Part shown: positions 45,612 to 55,588 of the stretch, piece after piece
Layout: each line of letters begins with the position of its first letter
Numbering within the stretch: position 1 is the stretch's first letter
Assembly (NCBI RefSeq): GCF_000617845.2
Contig: NZ_DF820425.1
Location: 255,690 to 319,689, forward strand
Origin: Bradyrhizobium sp. DOA9
GTDB lineage: Bacteria; Pseudomonadota; Alphaproteobacteria; Rhizobiales; Xanthobacteraceae
Direction: 5' to 3'
Length of the DNA stretch: 64,000 bases
Program-made: the position numbers and the translations under genes
The notes under the pieces: model-generated
What the model was told of the DNA's origin: nothing
What the model saw: only the letters and a program-made list of their open reading frames with translations
Database searches by the model: none

Positions 45612-46016
45612 GGCGCGTGCAGCGCGCGCAGCGTCCCGCCCCCCGTCCCTGGCAGCCGTTCGTCCATGACCCATCCCCGTTTTCTTGCGGAGGACAATGC
45701 GGCCGTTGCGCTTAATGGAGTCTCACTGCGGCTTGCGAAAACGCGCCCTTGGTTTTGGATTCATGAACGGCACGCGGCTGTTGTCGGATCGTTAAGCCTG
45801 TCGCCGCGGATGGCCGTGCTGACGCGCGAGGCGGATTCGCGACCAAAAATCACCCGAAAATGCATCTGAGCTGTGGATAACAGGATGACATGGATGTGAC
45901 GACGCGGGGCAGCCGGCTCCGAATCTGCTGAGTTTGTCGTCGAGGATGTTGCGAGGCTGGCCCTCCGCCGAGCATCCCTCGTGTCGCGTTCCACCATTAA
46001 CCCTTGAGAGGATACT
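45612..46016. other. 405-base gap upstream of the Lys/Ala micro-protein
   Basis: It separates the cyclase gene (leftward) from the 22-residue gene (rightward). Short frames exist but show no domain or good SD. The right end (TTGAGAGGATACT) is the ribosome-binding region of the micro-gene. Nothing else is evident. Confidence 0.5.
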
Positions 46017-46085
46017 ATGGCTAAGAAAGCGAAGAAGGCGGCGAAGAAGAAGGCGAAAAAGGCCAAGAAGGCGAAGAAGAAGTAA
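46017..46085 (+). CDS. 22-residue Lys/Ala micro-protein
   Basis: The ATG at 46017 follows GAGAGG at a good distance. The product consists only of Met, Lys and Ala: MAKKAKKAAKKKAKKAKKAK plus KK. Lys codons alternate AAG/AAA and the frame ends with TAA, followed by a hairpin and a rho-independent terminator. It is thus a complete mini-gene. The composition is that of histone-H1/AlgP tails, and the HEAT-like protein at 9041 begins with a similar tail. A nucleic-acid-binding role is inferred. Confidence 0.65.
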   Translation: MAKKAKKAAKKKAKKAKKAKKK

Positions 46086-46102
46086 CGAGGCTTCTGTTTC
46101 TT

Positions 46103-46132
46103 TGCCCGGGTGGACTCAGCTCCGCCCGGGCA
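46103..46132. terminator. 12-bp stem hairpin after the micro-gene
   Basis: TGCCCGGGTGGA pairs with TCCGCCCGGGCA (one G-U) around CTCAGC. No T-run follows directly; the T-rich terminator is 20 bases further on. Confidence 0.55.
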
Positions 46133-46150
46133 TCAGGTCGATGGAAGATG

Positions 46151-46174
46151 GCGGGCGCAAGGCCCGCTTTTTTA
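46151..46174 (+). terminator. Rho-independent terminator
   Basis: GCGGGC-GCAAG-GCCCGC followed by TTTTTTA. It ends the micro-gene transcript. Confidence 0.8.
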
Positions 46175-46191
46175 TTGCGCGAGAATTCGCT

Positions 46192-46222
46192 CCTCGCCCC
46201 GCCCTTGCGGGGAGAGGTGACG
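46192..46222. repeat. Short CTCGCCCCGCC palindrome
   Basis: CTCGCCCCGCCCTTGCGGGG followed by AGAGGTGACGAG has complementary ends (CTCGCCCC / GGGG..CGAG). It is a small intergenic element between the terminator and the LysE gene end. Confidence 0.4.
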
Positions 46223-46228
46223 AGACAC

Positions 46229-46840
46229 CTACCGCTCCGACAATGCCAGCTTGGCGCCGAGTGCGGCGAAGCCGGCGGCAAAGCTGCGGCGCAGCCAGGC
46301 CATGACGGCCGGGCGGGAGATGACGCGCTCGCGCACCGCGGCGGCACAGAAGCCGTAGAGCACGAACACCGCGAAGGTCATCGCCATGAAGGCCCCGCTC
46401 AATTCCAGCATGCGCGCCAGCACATGGGCCTCGTCGGCCGCGATGAACTGCGGCAGGAAGGCGAGGAAGAAGATCGACAGCTTCGGATTGAGGATGTTGA
46501 TCAGGAAGCCGGTGACGATGACGCGACTGCTCGATCTTTCCCTGATCTCGCCGCCGACCGCCAGCGCCCCGGTCTCGCGCAGCGCCTGCCAGGACATGTA
46601 GAGCAGATAGGCGACGCCGCACCATTTCAGCGCGGCGAAGGCGAGCGCGCTGGTGTGGAGCACGGCGGCAAGGCCGAGCATGGCCGCCGCCATGTGCGGC
46701 ACGATGCCGAGCGTGCAGCCGAAGGCGGCCGCCACGCTGGCGCGCGAGCCGCGGGTCAGCGCCGCCGCCAGCGTGTAGAGCACGCCGGTACCGGGCGAAG
46801 CGACGACGATGAGCGAGGTGAGCAGGAAGGACCAGGTCAT
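46229..46840 (-). CDS. LysE/RhtB-family exporter
   Basis: In this 203-residue membrane protein with about six helices, the family start is WSFLLTSLIVVASPGTGVLY with the conserved SPGTG. ALKWCGVAYLLYMSWQALRE and FLINILNPKLSIFFLAFLPQ follow; the NPK motif is typical of LysE/RhtB. It probably exports an amino acid or derivative across the inner membrane. It lies 44 bases downstream of the response-regulator gene in the same direction. Confidence 0.9.
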   Translation of the reverse strand: MTWSFLLTSLIVVASPGTGVLYTLAAALTRGSRASVAAAFGCTLGIVPHMAAAMLGLAAVLHTSALAFAALKWCGVAYLLYMSWQALRETGALAVGGEIRERSSSRVIVTGFLINILNPKLSIFFLAFLPQFIAADEAHVLARMLELSGAFMAMTFAVFVLYGFCAAAVRERVISRPAVMAWLRRSFAAGFAALGAKLALSER

Positions 46841-46884
46841 GGACCGACGCTATCACCGCCTCGCGCGGCAAGAAAGCGGGCGCG

Positions 46885-47259
46885 TCAGGACAGCTGAGCG
46901 ATCTCGGCCTCCCGCAGCACGTCGAGCGGCGCCCAGGGCTTGGCCCAGAACTTGGCGCCGTCGGGCAAGGCTTGCTTCAACGGGCGGCCTGAGGTGACGA
47001 CGACGTCGAGCTTGGGATTGCGGTGCTTGGCGACATGGGCGAGCTCGACGCCGTCCATGCGGCCGGCCAGCTGAACGTCGGTCAGCATCAGGCAGAGCGC
47101 GCCGGCATTCTTGTCGAGCACGCGCTCGGCGGCCTCGGCGCTTTCGCACTGGATGACCTGGTAGCCGCTCTCCTCAAGGAGGACGCAAAGCATCTCCCGC
47201 TGCATGGCGTCGTCTTCAACGATCAGCGCTGTCGCGCGTAATGGCTTTGCTTGTCCCAT
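46885..47259 (-). CDS. Single-domain response regulator (CheY-like receiver)
   Basis: In this 124-residue protein, receiver landmarks are VEDDAMQREMLCVLLEESGY (acidic pair), the phospho-Asp in LMLTDVQLAGRMDG, VVTSGRP with the switch Ser, and KPWAPLDVL with the invariant Lys-Pro. No output domain. ATG 47259 has GGGAG upstream. Its partner kinase is not local. Confidence 0.9.
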   Translation of the reverse strand: MGQAKPLRATALIVEDDAMQREMLCVLLEESGYQVIQCESAEAAERVLDKNAGALCLMLTDVQLAGRMDGVELAHVAKHRNPKLDVVVTSGRPLKQALPDGAKFWAKPWAPLDVLREAEIAQLS

Positions 47260-47380
47260 CGGCGGCTCCCAATGCTTGCCTCCATAACGCATGTTAAAAA
47301 CCGGGGCGGGCCAGGGTTCGGTTTCATTTCAAAAAAAAGTAATTCATAGTTCCACGATCGGGGACTTGACGGGGGAATTC

Positions 47381-48211
47381 ATGACGACGATTCGGGGCGC
47401 CGCCGCCATCACGGGAGCCGCCAGCGGCATCGGCCGGGCGCTGGCGATCGAGCTCGCGCAGCGCGGCTGCGACCTCGCGCTGGCCGATCGCGACGAGGGC
47501 GGATTGAAGGCGGTCGGAGCAGAGATTGGAACAACGCGCAAGGTCAGCCTGCATCGCGTCGACGTCGGTGAGCCCGACGACATCGCGCAATTCGCAAGCG
47601 AGGCCATCGCCGCGCATCCCGCCCTCGGCATCGTCGTCAACAATGCGGGCGTTGCGCTGATGGGCACGTTCGAGGAGATCGACCAGGCGCAGATGGACTG
47701 GTTGTTCGACATCAATTTCTGGGGCGTGGTGCACGGCACGCGCGCCTTCCTGCCGCATCTGAAGACGATGGGCGAGGCGCACATCGTCAACCTCTCCTCG
47801 ATCTTCGGCATCATCGCCCCGCCGGGCCAATCGGCCTATGCCGCGGCGAAGTTCGCGGTGCGCGGCTTCTCGGAGAGCGTGCGGCACGAGCTCAGCGTCG
47901 CGGGCAGCCCGGTGAAGCTGTCGGTGGTGCATCCCGGCGGCGTCGCCACCGCGATCGCGCGCAACGCCCGCACCGGCGCCGGCGTCACCGACAATGCCCG
48001 GCGCGCGCAAGCGATCGAGCGGTTCGAGAACGCGGCGAAGACCTCGCCGAAGGACGCCGCACTGCGCATCATCAGGGGCATCGAGCGCAACGAGCCGCGC
48101 ATCCTGATCGGCAACGACGCCCGCTTCATGGACCTGCTGCAGCGCATCCGCCCGGGAACCTATTGGGCGCCGCTGCAGCGGAAGCTGGAGAAGATGGCGA
48201 AGGGGACGTGA
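47381..48211 (+). CDS. Short-chain dehydrogenase/reductase
   Basis: The 276-residue oxidoreductase has the NAD(P) motif TGAASGIGRALAIELAQRG, NNAG in VVNNAGVALMG, catalytic Ser in NLSSIFGI and YxxxK in YAAAKFAVRGF. A classical SDR of unknown substrate. ATG 47381 follows GGGGGAA. It is divergent from the response regulator. A palindromic element follows its stop. Confidence 0.92.
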   Translation: MTTIRGAAAITGAASGIGRALAIELAQRGCDLALADRDEGGLKAVGAEIGTTRKVSLHRVDVGEPDDIAQFASEAIAAHPALGIVVNNAGVALMGTFEEIDQAQMDWLFDINFWGVVHGTRAFLPHLKTMGEAHIVNLSSIFGIIAPPGQSAYAAAKFAVRGFSESVRHELSVAGSPVKLSVVHPGGVATAIARNARTGAGVTDNARRAQAIERFENAAKTSPKDAALRIIRGIERNEPRILIGNDARFMDLLQRIRPGTYWAPLQRKLEKMAKGT

Positions 48212-48246
48212 TGTGACGCGATGGCGTTGCCACACACGCCGCTGTC

Positions 48247-48335
48247 GTAGGGTGGGCAAAGCGGAGCGTGCCCACGATCTCGTGCGACGACATAATCGCG
48301 TGGGCACGGCGCGAGGGCGCCTTTGCCCACCCTAC
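48247..48335. repeat. GTAGGGTGGGCAAAG palindromic element
   Basis: GTAGGGTGGGCAAAG (48247-48261) mirrors CTTTGCCCACCCTAC ending at 48335, with inner CGTGCCCACG/CGTGGGCACG arms. It lies between convergent genes. Confidence 0.8.
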
Positions 48336-48351
48336 GAGACCGCGTATGTGG

Positions 48352-49158
48352 CTACTGCCCCATTAGCCGGTCCGCGAAATAGCCGATCGTCTTGCGATAG
48401 ACCACCGCCCGGTTCCACTCGCGCATCGCCTCGAAGTTCGGCGTGCCCTCGCCATAGGGCTGGCCCATCTTGAAGCCGCTGGTGTGCAGGAGGTTGGCGG
48501 TCGAGGCGAGCACGTCGGGGATGCTGTGGCGGAGATCGACATGGCCGTCGCCGTCGAAATCGACGCCGTACTTGATGTAGGACGACGGCAGGAACTGGGT
48601 CTGGCCGATCTCGCCGGCAAAGGCGCCGATCAGGTCGCGCAGCGGCAGGTCGCCGCGCTGCACGATCTTCAGCGCAGCGAGCAGCTCGCCCTGGAACAGG
48701 TCGGTGCGGCGGCAATCATGCGCGAGCGTCGCCAGCGTGCGGACCACCGGCATTTTGCCGATGTCGCCCTTGCCGAAATCGCTCTCCAGCCCCCAGATCG
48801 CGACCAGGATAGTGCGCGGCACGCCGAACTTCTGCTCGATCCGCGACAGCAGCGCGGCATGGCGCTGCAGCAGCGCGCGCCCGCCATTGATGCGGCCGGG
48901 GCCGACGCGGGTCGAGACGTACTGCTCGAAGGTCTTGTTGAAGGTGTAACGCTGGCGCCGGTCGAAGGCGAGCACCGCAGGGTCGGGCGTCACGCCGCTG
49001 AGCGCCGCTTGGGTCACGCTCGCCGAGACGCCGGCGGCCTGCGCTTCCTGCGCCATGGTGGCGACGAACGCATTGAAGTCGCCGCCGCAGCGCGCGGCCT
49101 GCGCCGACCCGCCGGCCAGAGAAAGCACGAAGGCGGCGGCCAGAAGCAGTCTCGACAT
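48352..49158 (-). CDS. Lytic murein transglycosylase (MltB/SLT_2 type)
   Basis: The 268-residue protein has a signal peptide SRLLLAAAFVLSLAGGSAQA. The SLT_2 domain shows FGVPRTILVAIWGLESDFGK with catalytic Glu125, GEIGQTQFLPSSYIKYGVD and DGHVDLRHSIPDVLASTANL. It cleaves glycan strands, releasing 1,6-anhydro-muropeptides. ATG 49158 is preferred because it starts the signal peptide; a GTG at 49200 would extend it. No C-terminal peptidoglycan-binding domain. Confidence 0.9.
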   Translation of the reverse strand: MSRLLLAAAFVLSLAGGSAQAARCGGDFNAFVATMAQEAQAAGVSASVTQAALSGVTPDPAVLAFDRRQRYTFNKTFEQYVSTRVGPGRINGGRALLQRHAALLSRIEQKFGVPRTILVAIWGLESDFGKGDIGKMPVVRTLATLAHDCRRTDLFQGELLAALKIVQRGDLPLRDLIGAFAGEIGQTQFLPSSYIKYGVDFDGDGHVDLRHSIPDVLASTANLLHTSGFKMGQPYGEGTPNFEAMREWNRAVVYRKTIGYFADRLMGQ

Positions 49159-49304
49159 GTGGAGCAATCCCCAAAAAAATCCTTGCGCGAAGCAGCTCAC
49201 GGATCATGCCCGGGAACGCCGCGAGCGTCAAAGCGCGACGCTTGATCCGCATCAAAACGTCTCACGCCGTGCTCTCTAGACTGAGCCGAGCAGGAGAACC
49301 GCAC

Positions 49305-49811
49305 ATGACCGGAATTACCCTGACGGCCGAGCAGATTCGCAATGCGCCCGCCCCGGTGCGGCAATGGATCGAGCAGGAGGTGATCGCCGCGCTCGGCCTT
49401 GCGCCGCGGATGCCGGCGGCCGCGCCGCCGCAAGTCCCCCATCTCCTCGCCTGCAGCGTGGAAGACATGGCCGGCGTGCTCGAGCACATCCGCGGCGTGC
49501 TTCCTGCCGTGAACGTGCTGTTCGAGCTCGGCCGTCCCGGCATCAGCTTCGGCCGTCCCGCGGTGATGACGTTCCGCCTGATGGACATCCTGCATCACAC
49601 CCGCCTCTCGGAGGTCGGCGAGGTCATGACGTGCCTCGAGATGATCAACCAGGCGCTGACCGAGGTGAAGAAGGACGCTTCCGTGCGGTTCTGCGGCTTC
49701 GACAATGAGGGCCACTGCCTGATCGCGCCGCAGACGCAAGCGAGCATCGCGACGTTGTGGCAGACCATGGTGGAGCGGCAGCAGGCCGCGCGCGCCGCGC
49801 CGGCGGCGTGA
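49305..49811 (+). CDS. Conserved hypothetical protein, 168 residues
   Basis: No recognised domain. The N-terminal part (LTAEQIRNAPAPVRQWIEQE) looks like a protein-interaction helix pair. The rest is mixed (VLEHIRGVLPAVNVLFELGR, VGEVMTCLEMINQALTEVKK). AGGAG precedes ATG 49305. A two-helix membrane protein gene follows 16 bases later, so they may be one unit. It is divergent from the transglycosylase. Confidence 0.75.
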   Translation: MTGITLTAEQIRNAPAPVRQWIEQEVIAALGLAPRMPAAAPPQVPHLLACSVEDMAGVLEHIRGVLPAVNVLFELGRPGISFGRPAVMTFRLMDILHHTRLSEVGEVMTCLEMINQALTEVKKDASVRFCGFDNEGHCLIAPQTQASIATLWQTMVERQQAARAAPAA

Positions 49812-49827
49812 GGGAGGCGGCATCGCC

Positions 49828-50169
49828 ATGCCCGACCGCCGGCAGCCGCAATCACCCCGCTCGCTCCTGCGCATCCCGCTGTTTCGCCTGCTCGCCATCA
49901 ACCTCGCGATCGGCGCCTGCGCCGCAATGCTCCTGGTCGGCGGCCTGCTCTGGCTCAACCCCGGGCATCTGCGCGAGCTGATCTTCGCCGACCGCGCACC
50001 CGGCATTGCGCTCGTGCTGCTGCTCGCCGCCTTCCTCATCACCTTCGGCTCGGCCGCGATGGGCAGCGCGATCATGGCGCAGGGACGGAAAGAGCGCAGC
50101 GACAAAGGCGGCGGACATGGATCGCGGCCGTCGTTGCAGGAGCAGCCCGCGCGCGTGCGGACCAAGTGA
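49828..50169 (+). CDS. Small membrane protein with two TM helices
   Basis: In this 113-residue product, helices are seen at about 20-43 (LLAINLAIGACAAMLLVGGL) and 58-80 (ALVLLLAAFLITFGSAAMGS), with a basic, flexible C-terminus. No family recognised. It starts 16 bases after the preceding hypothetical gene. Confidence 0.7.
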   Translation: MPDRRQPQSPRSLLRIPLFRLLAINLAIGACAAMLLVGGLLWLNPGHLRELIFADRAPGIALVLLLAAFLITFGSAAMGSAIMAQGRKERSDKGGGHGSRPSLQEQPARVRTK

Positions 50170-50684
50170 TGCGAGAGCCGGTGGCATACGCGCCCGTTAA
50201 CATATGTTAATCGTGCGGCGTTGTCCCGCGGAGGTAACACGTGCAGGCGAACGCAAGCGCACGCGCACGCTGCGTTGCGAAAGCCATCAACATGAACGGA
50301 ATGATTTGCGGCTTGAAACAGATCGTTCCGAGACTCATTGTTTCCTGATATCGCGACCAGTTGCATATCTGCCGCGCGCGGTGCGACATCGACGCCGCCA
50401 CGATTTGCCTTGCCATCGCAGCGCGCAGCCGATAGCCTTCTATTCTAGGTTGTCGCCCCGCCAGCCCCGGGCGACGCTGAAGACCAAGATAAACGGCGGG
50501 CTTCGCCGCCCGCCGTTTATCGAGGCAAGGGCCGCATCGAAGACCCTGCAGCAGGCGCCCCACCCGCTTCCGCGATCAACCACAGCAGCCGCACTGTTCG
50601 TCAATCCACCGCTCCGGCACAACGCGGATGTCGACAATTGCCGAAGTCATTTGACTGCGGCGCGGCTATCGACGACAAGCCGCC
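50170..50684. other. 515-base gap with palindrome and long hairpin
   Basis: No gene is supported. It contains the perfect palindrome TTAACATATGTTAA (50197-50210) and a 14-bp perfect hairpin (50487-50520). The frames that cross it in both directions lack domains. Confidence 0.55.
50487..50520. terminator. 14-bp perfect hairpin
   Basis: GATAAACGGCGGGC and GCCCGCCGTTTATC pair exactly around TTCGCC. No T-run follows on either strand, so termination is uncertain. The arms share ACGGCGGGC with the rpoD terminator at 53386. Confidence 0.5.
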
Positions 50685-50921
50685 ATGGCCAAGAAACCCG
50701 GAACCAACCCCAAAGGCGAATTCGCCTTCTTCAACGTCGTCTACGAAGACGATTCCCAACGCTCCAACCGCCGCGTGCCAGCCGAACTCCTCGGCGGCCT
50801 CGACGGCGACGAACCCGCCCGCGGCTTCATCATGGAGCAGGACCGCGAGATCGCGGAGAAGAGCGGCAAGCCGGCGCTGGAGATCAAGCGGATCGAGCGG
50901 GTGGGGGCGAAGAAGAAGTAG
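50685..50921 (+). CDS. Conserved small protein, 78 residues
   Basis: Unrecognised small basic-acidic protein: FAFFNVVYEDDSQRSNRRVP, then ARGFIMEQDREIAEKSGKPA, ending in Lys-rich IERVGAKKK. Codon use is normal for the window; SD is poor. Its 3' end lies close to the decayed DUF393 gene on the other strand. Confidence 0.65.
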   Translation: MAKKPGTNPKGEFAFFNVVYEDDSQRSNRRVPAELLGGLDGDEPARGFIMEQDREIAEKSGKPALEIKRIERVGAKKK

Positions 50922-50929
50922 GCGGGCCG

Positions 50930-51335
50930 AGGTGCGCTGACCAGCGCCCGCTCCATCTATTCCAGGCAAACAGCAGATCGGCAAACCGGTCGTAGACAAA
51001 CCGCGTGACCGGCAGCGCCACGCGATTGCCTGATGGCGCCGCAAGCCACCCCTCCCCCTGCGTCAGCCGCCAGAGCGCAATCGCGACATCCGCGCCGACC
51101 GATGAGCCGGTCGGCCTCATCGGTTGCATGCAGGCGTCGCCTGATGTCGTCGAGCGAAGCGCCAAACTGCGCCAGTGCATCGCGCTGCTCGTTGATGTCC
51201 CTGAACTCGACCGCGCCCCACGCACCAGCGCCAGCAGCTTGTTGCGCTGCCAGTCGATGCCTCGCAAACGGGGCAGCGGGTGTTGTAGTAGACGGTGAGG
51301 CAACGACTCGACTGTGACTGGGTATTGCGAAACAA
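50930..51335 (-). pseudogene. Frameshifted DUF393 (DCC family) thiol-oxidoreductase-like gene
   Basis: Pieces of one DUF393 protein appear in different frames of the minus strand: LTVYYNTRCPVCEA (with the DCC-type CPxC), then DWQRNKLLALVRGA, then EFRDINEQRDALAQFGASLD, then VGADVAIALWRLTQGEGW with GNRVALPVTRFVYDRFADLL. At least three frame changes are needed to join them, so the gene is dead. Intact members run about 130 residues. It borders the AT-rich DUF5131-TcmP insert. Confidence 0.8.
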
Positions 51336-51424
51336 AACTCTGGAATCTGGACCGAGCGAACTCGCGTTGCGCGGAGGCTACTTTAACTAAAGGTAGTGCT
51401 GGTCTTTGGTACGTCTTTATAGGT

Positions 51425-51453
51425 TTGACTGCGTTCTCTTTTTGTTCTAGGAT
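51425..51453 (+). promoter_or_regulatory. Possible promoter of the DUF5131-TcmP pair
   Basis: TTGACT (51425-51430), 17 bases, TAGGAT (51448-51453); the ATG follows at 51459. The AGGA in the -10 also serves as an SD candidate, so either this is not the promoter or the mRNA is nearly leaderless. The imperfect inverted repeat CTACTTTAACTAAAGGTAG lies upstream (51379-51397). Confidence 0.35.
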
Positions 51454-51458
51454 GTGAT

Positions 51459-52211
51459 ATGGCTTTCTCGACCCAGATTGAGTGGACTGATGCCACGTGG
51501 AATCCGGTCACCGGATGCACAAAGATTACACGTGGCTGCGACCTCTGCTACGCGGAGCGCTTTTCGGAGCGATTTAGAGGCGTGCATGGTCATCCATTCG
51601 AATCCGGCTTTGATCTAAAACTGCGTCCGGAACGGCTCGAGCAACCGCTCACTTGGCGCCAGCCGCGGCGCATCTTCGTCAACTCCATGAGCGACCTCTT
51701 TCACAAAGAGATCCCTAAGTCATTCATCGACTCCATCTTCAAGACGATGGAGACCGCGAATTGGCATACATTTCAGGTACTGACGAAACGCAGTTCGCTC
51801 ATGACACGATATCTCCAGAGTCGATATCGAACGGAAAAGGCTCCTCCTCACATTTGGCTGGGCGTATCTATCGAGGACGCACAAAACGCTGTTCGACTAA
51901 AGCATCTCCACGCCGCGCGCGCGGCGACGAAGTTCGTTTCGTTCGAGCCTCTGCTTGGTCCTGTCGGCAAGCTTGACCTCAAAGGGATCGATTGGGCGAT
52001 TGTGGGAGGTGAAAGCGGCCCACGCGCCCGGCCAATGGCGGAGGAGTGGGCAATTGAAATTCGCGATCAATGTCGAACAGCGAAGGTTGCTTTTTTCTTC
52101 AAGCAATGGGGCGGCACCCGACCGAAGTCGGGCGGGCGGCTCCTGCGCGGCCGTGAATGGAATCAATACCCCCGAATTTCCCGAACCAGATTACTAGAGG
52201 CAGCCGAATAG
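51459..52211 (+). CDS. DUF5131 / phage Gp37-Gp68 family protein (three-Cys motif)
   Basis: The 250-residue protein starts STQIEWTDATWNPVTGCTKI and has the three-cysteine motif C20-X6-C27-X2-C30 (GCTKITRGCDLCYAERF). IFVNSMSDLFHKEIP, WHTFQVLTKRS, IWLGVSIED, WAIVGGESGPRARPM and FFFKQWGG follow, all hallmarks of the Gp37/Gp68 (DUF5131) family. The Cys cluster suggests an Fe-S or radical-SAM-like site, unproven. The gene is clearly richer in A/T than its neighbours and is followed by TcmP, its usual partner. Confidence 0.92.
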   Translation: MAFSTQIEWTDATWNPVTGCTKITRGCDLCYAERFSERFRGVHGHPFESGFDLKLRPERLEQPLTWRQPRRIFVNSMSDLFHKEIPKSFIDSIFKTMETANWHTFQVLTKRSSLMTRYLQSRYRTEKAPPHIWLGVSIEDAQNAVRLKHLHAARAATKFVSFEPLLGPVGKLDLKGIDWAIVGGESGPRARPMAEEWAIEIRDQCRTAKVAFFFKQWGGTRPKSGGRLLRGREWNQYPRISRTRLLEAAE

Positions 52212-52222
52212 AGAGGCTAGTT

Positions 52223-53374
52223 GTGACCGACCCTTACTTCGGTCGCGAGCAGACGAAGGCCAAGCATTTCATCTTGAAAAGTTACCTTCAGGCGCTCGCG
52301 TTTAAGGTATTGAACTTTTCTGACGTGGCGTATGTCGACGGATTTTCAGGTCCTTGGGAATCCAAGACGACCGACTTTAGCGACTCATCCTTCATGATCG
52401 CAATCCACGTCTTAAAGGACGCTCAAAGCCAAGTGCTAACGCGAACCGGAAAAAGACGACGTATCAAATGTTTCTTTTCCGAGAAGAACGCAAAGGCGTA
52501 TTCCCTACTAGCGAGTGCAGTTGCCGAATTCCATAAACCTGAGGACGGCTTCGAAATAAAAACTTACGAAGGAAACTTCGAGGACGCGGTCGACATAATT
52601 CGATCTTTCGTTGGCACATCCTTCCCTCTAATATTTATCGACCCCACCGGGTGGACTGGTTACCCATTCGATAAGATCAGGCCCTTATTTGCCCGAGCCA
52701 AATGCGAAGTGCTGATCAACTTCATGTACGACTTTATCAATCGATTTTCATATAGCGCAGACCAAGAAATCATAGACTCGCTGGCTCCCATTCTGGGCGG
52801 AGCCGATTGGCCCAATCGTCTCGATCGAGAGATCTCGCGCGGTCTCGCCGTTGAGAAGCTCTTCCGCGATACACTACAAAAGGCGGGAAACTTCGAATTC
52901 GTAATATCCACGAAGATCGACAAAGCAACAGTCGAGCGCCCCCATTTCTTCATTGCATACGGCACCAAGAGCGCAAAAGGATTGAAGACATTCCGTGATA
53001 TTGAATACGACGCACTGCGAAGGCATGCGGCAAGTAGGGCGAACGCAATAGAAGCAAGAAGAGAGGAGCGATCAAACGTTGCCGACCTGTTTGCAAGTCA
53101 GCGCGCCGAACTAAGCGAGGCAACCGTCGAGGAAATCGTTGGCGAACAAAAACGATTAGCAGCGGGTTACATGTTGGAGTTATTGAGTCAACATGGGGCG
53201 CTTAGGTTTTCGAAAGTCGTTCCCGCTCTACTGCAACCATTCATGTTGCGGGAAACAAACGTGAAAGACATTTGTGTCGACCTTGCCAAAGCGGGCCAGA
53301 TCGAAAACGTATGGGGTGGCGGCAATCGAAAGCCGCGCGAAGAAGACGTTATCCGGCTACGCCTGCAACCATGA
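52223..53374 (+). CDS. tcmP: Three-Cys-motif partner protein TcmP
   Basis: The 383-residue protein starts MTDPYFGREQTKAKHFILKS, the usual TcmP N-terminus, from GTG 52223 with GAGAGG six bases before it. A longer ATG start at 52157 would overlap DUF5131. Further on are VAYVDGFSGPWES (Asp39, like a methyltransferase motif I) and LIFIDPTGWTGYPFD (Asp140), resembling a DPPY-like motif. The C-terminal half is charged, with a winged-helix-like end (ALRFSKVVPALLQ). TcmP is known only as the companion of three-Cys-motif proteins. AT-rich codon use indicates transfer. Confidence 0.9.
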   Translation: MTDPYFGREQTKAKHFILKSYLQALAFKVLNFSDVAYVDGFSGPWESKTTDFSDSSFMIAIHVLKDAQSQVLTRTGKRRRIKCFFSEKNAKAYSLLASAVAEFHKPEDGFEIKTYEGNFEDAVDIIRSFVGTSFPLIFIDPTGWTGYPFDKIRPLFARAKCEVLINFMYDFINRFSYSADQEIIDSLAPILGGADWPNRLDREISRGLAVEKLFRDTLQKAGNFEFVISTKIDKATVERPHFFIAYGTKSAKGLKTFRDIEYDALRRHAASRANAIEARREERSNVADLFASQRAELSEATVEEIVGEQKRLAAGYMLELLSQHGALRFSKVVPALLQPFMLRETNVKDICVDLAKAGQIENVWGGGNRKPREEDVIRLRLQP

Positions 53375-53385
53375 TCTAAACAAGA

Positions 53386-53409
53386 AACGGCGGGCTCACG
53401 CCCGCCGTT
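53386..53409 (-). terminator. rpoD terminator (also faces TcmP)
   Basis: AACGGCGGGC and GCCCGCCGTT form a 10-bp stem with a 4-base loop. On the minus strand TTCTTGTTT follows, giving a proper U-tract for rpoD. The convergent tcmP may use it too. Confidence 0.8.
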
Positions 53410-53434
53410 CTGGATGCCAATAACGGCCTTCGGA

Positions 53435-55588
<2,154 letters not shown>

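Noticed and set aside
49197..50366. Minus-strand 389-codon frame
   Set aside because: It crosses two plausible plus-strand genes and gaps, and has no domain.
51340..53385. Prophage or ICE carrying the TcmP pair
   Set aside because: No integrase, structural or transfer genes and no flanking direct repeats were recognised; only two foreign genes.
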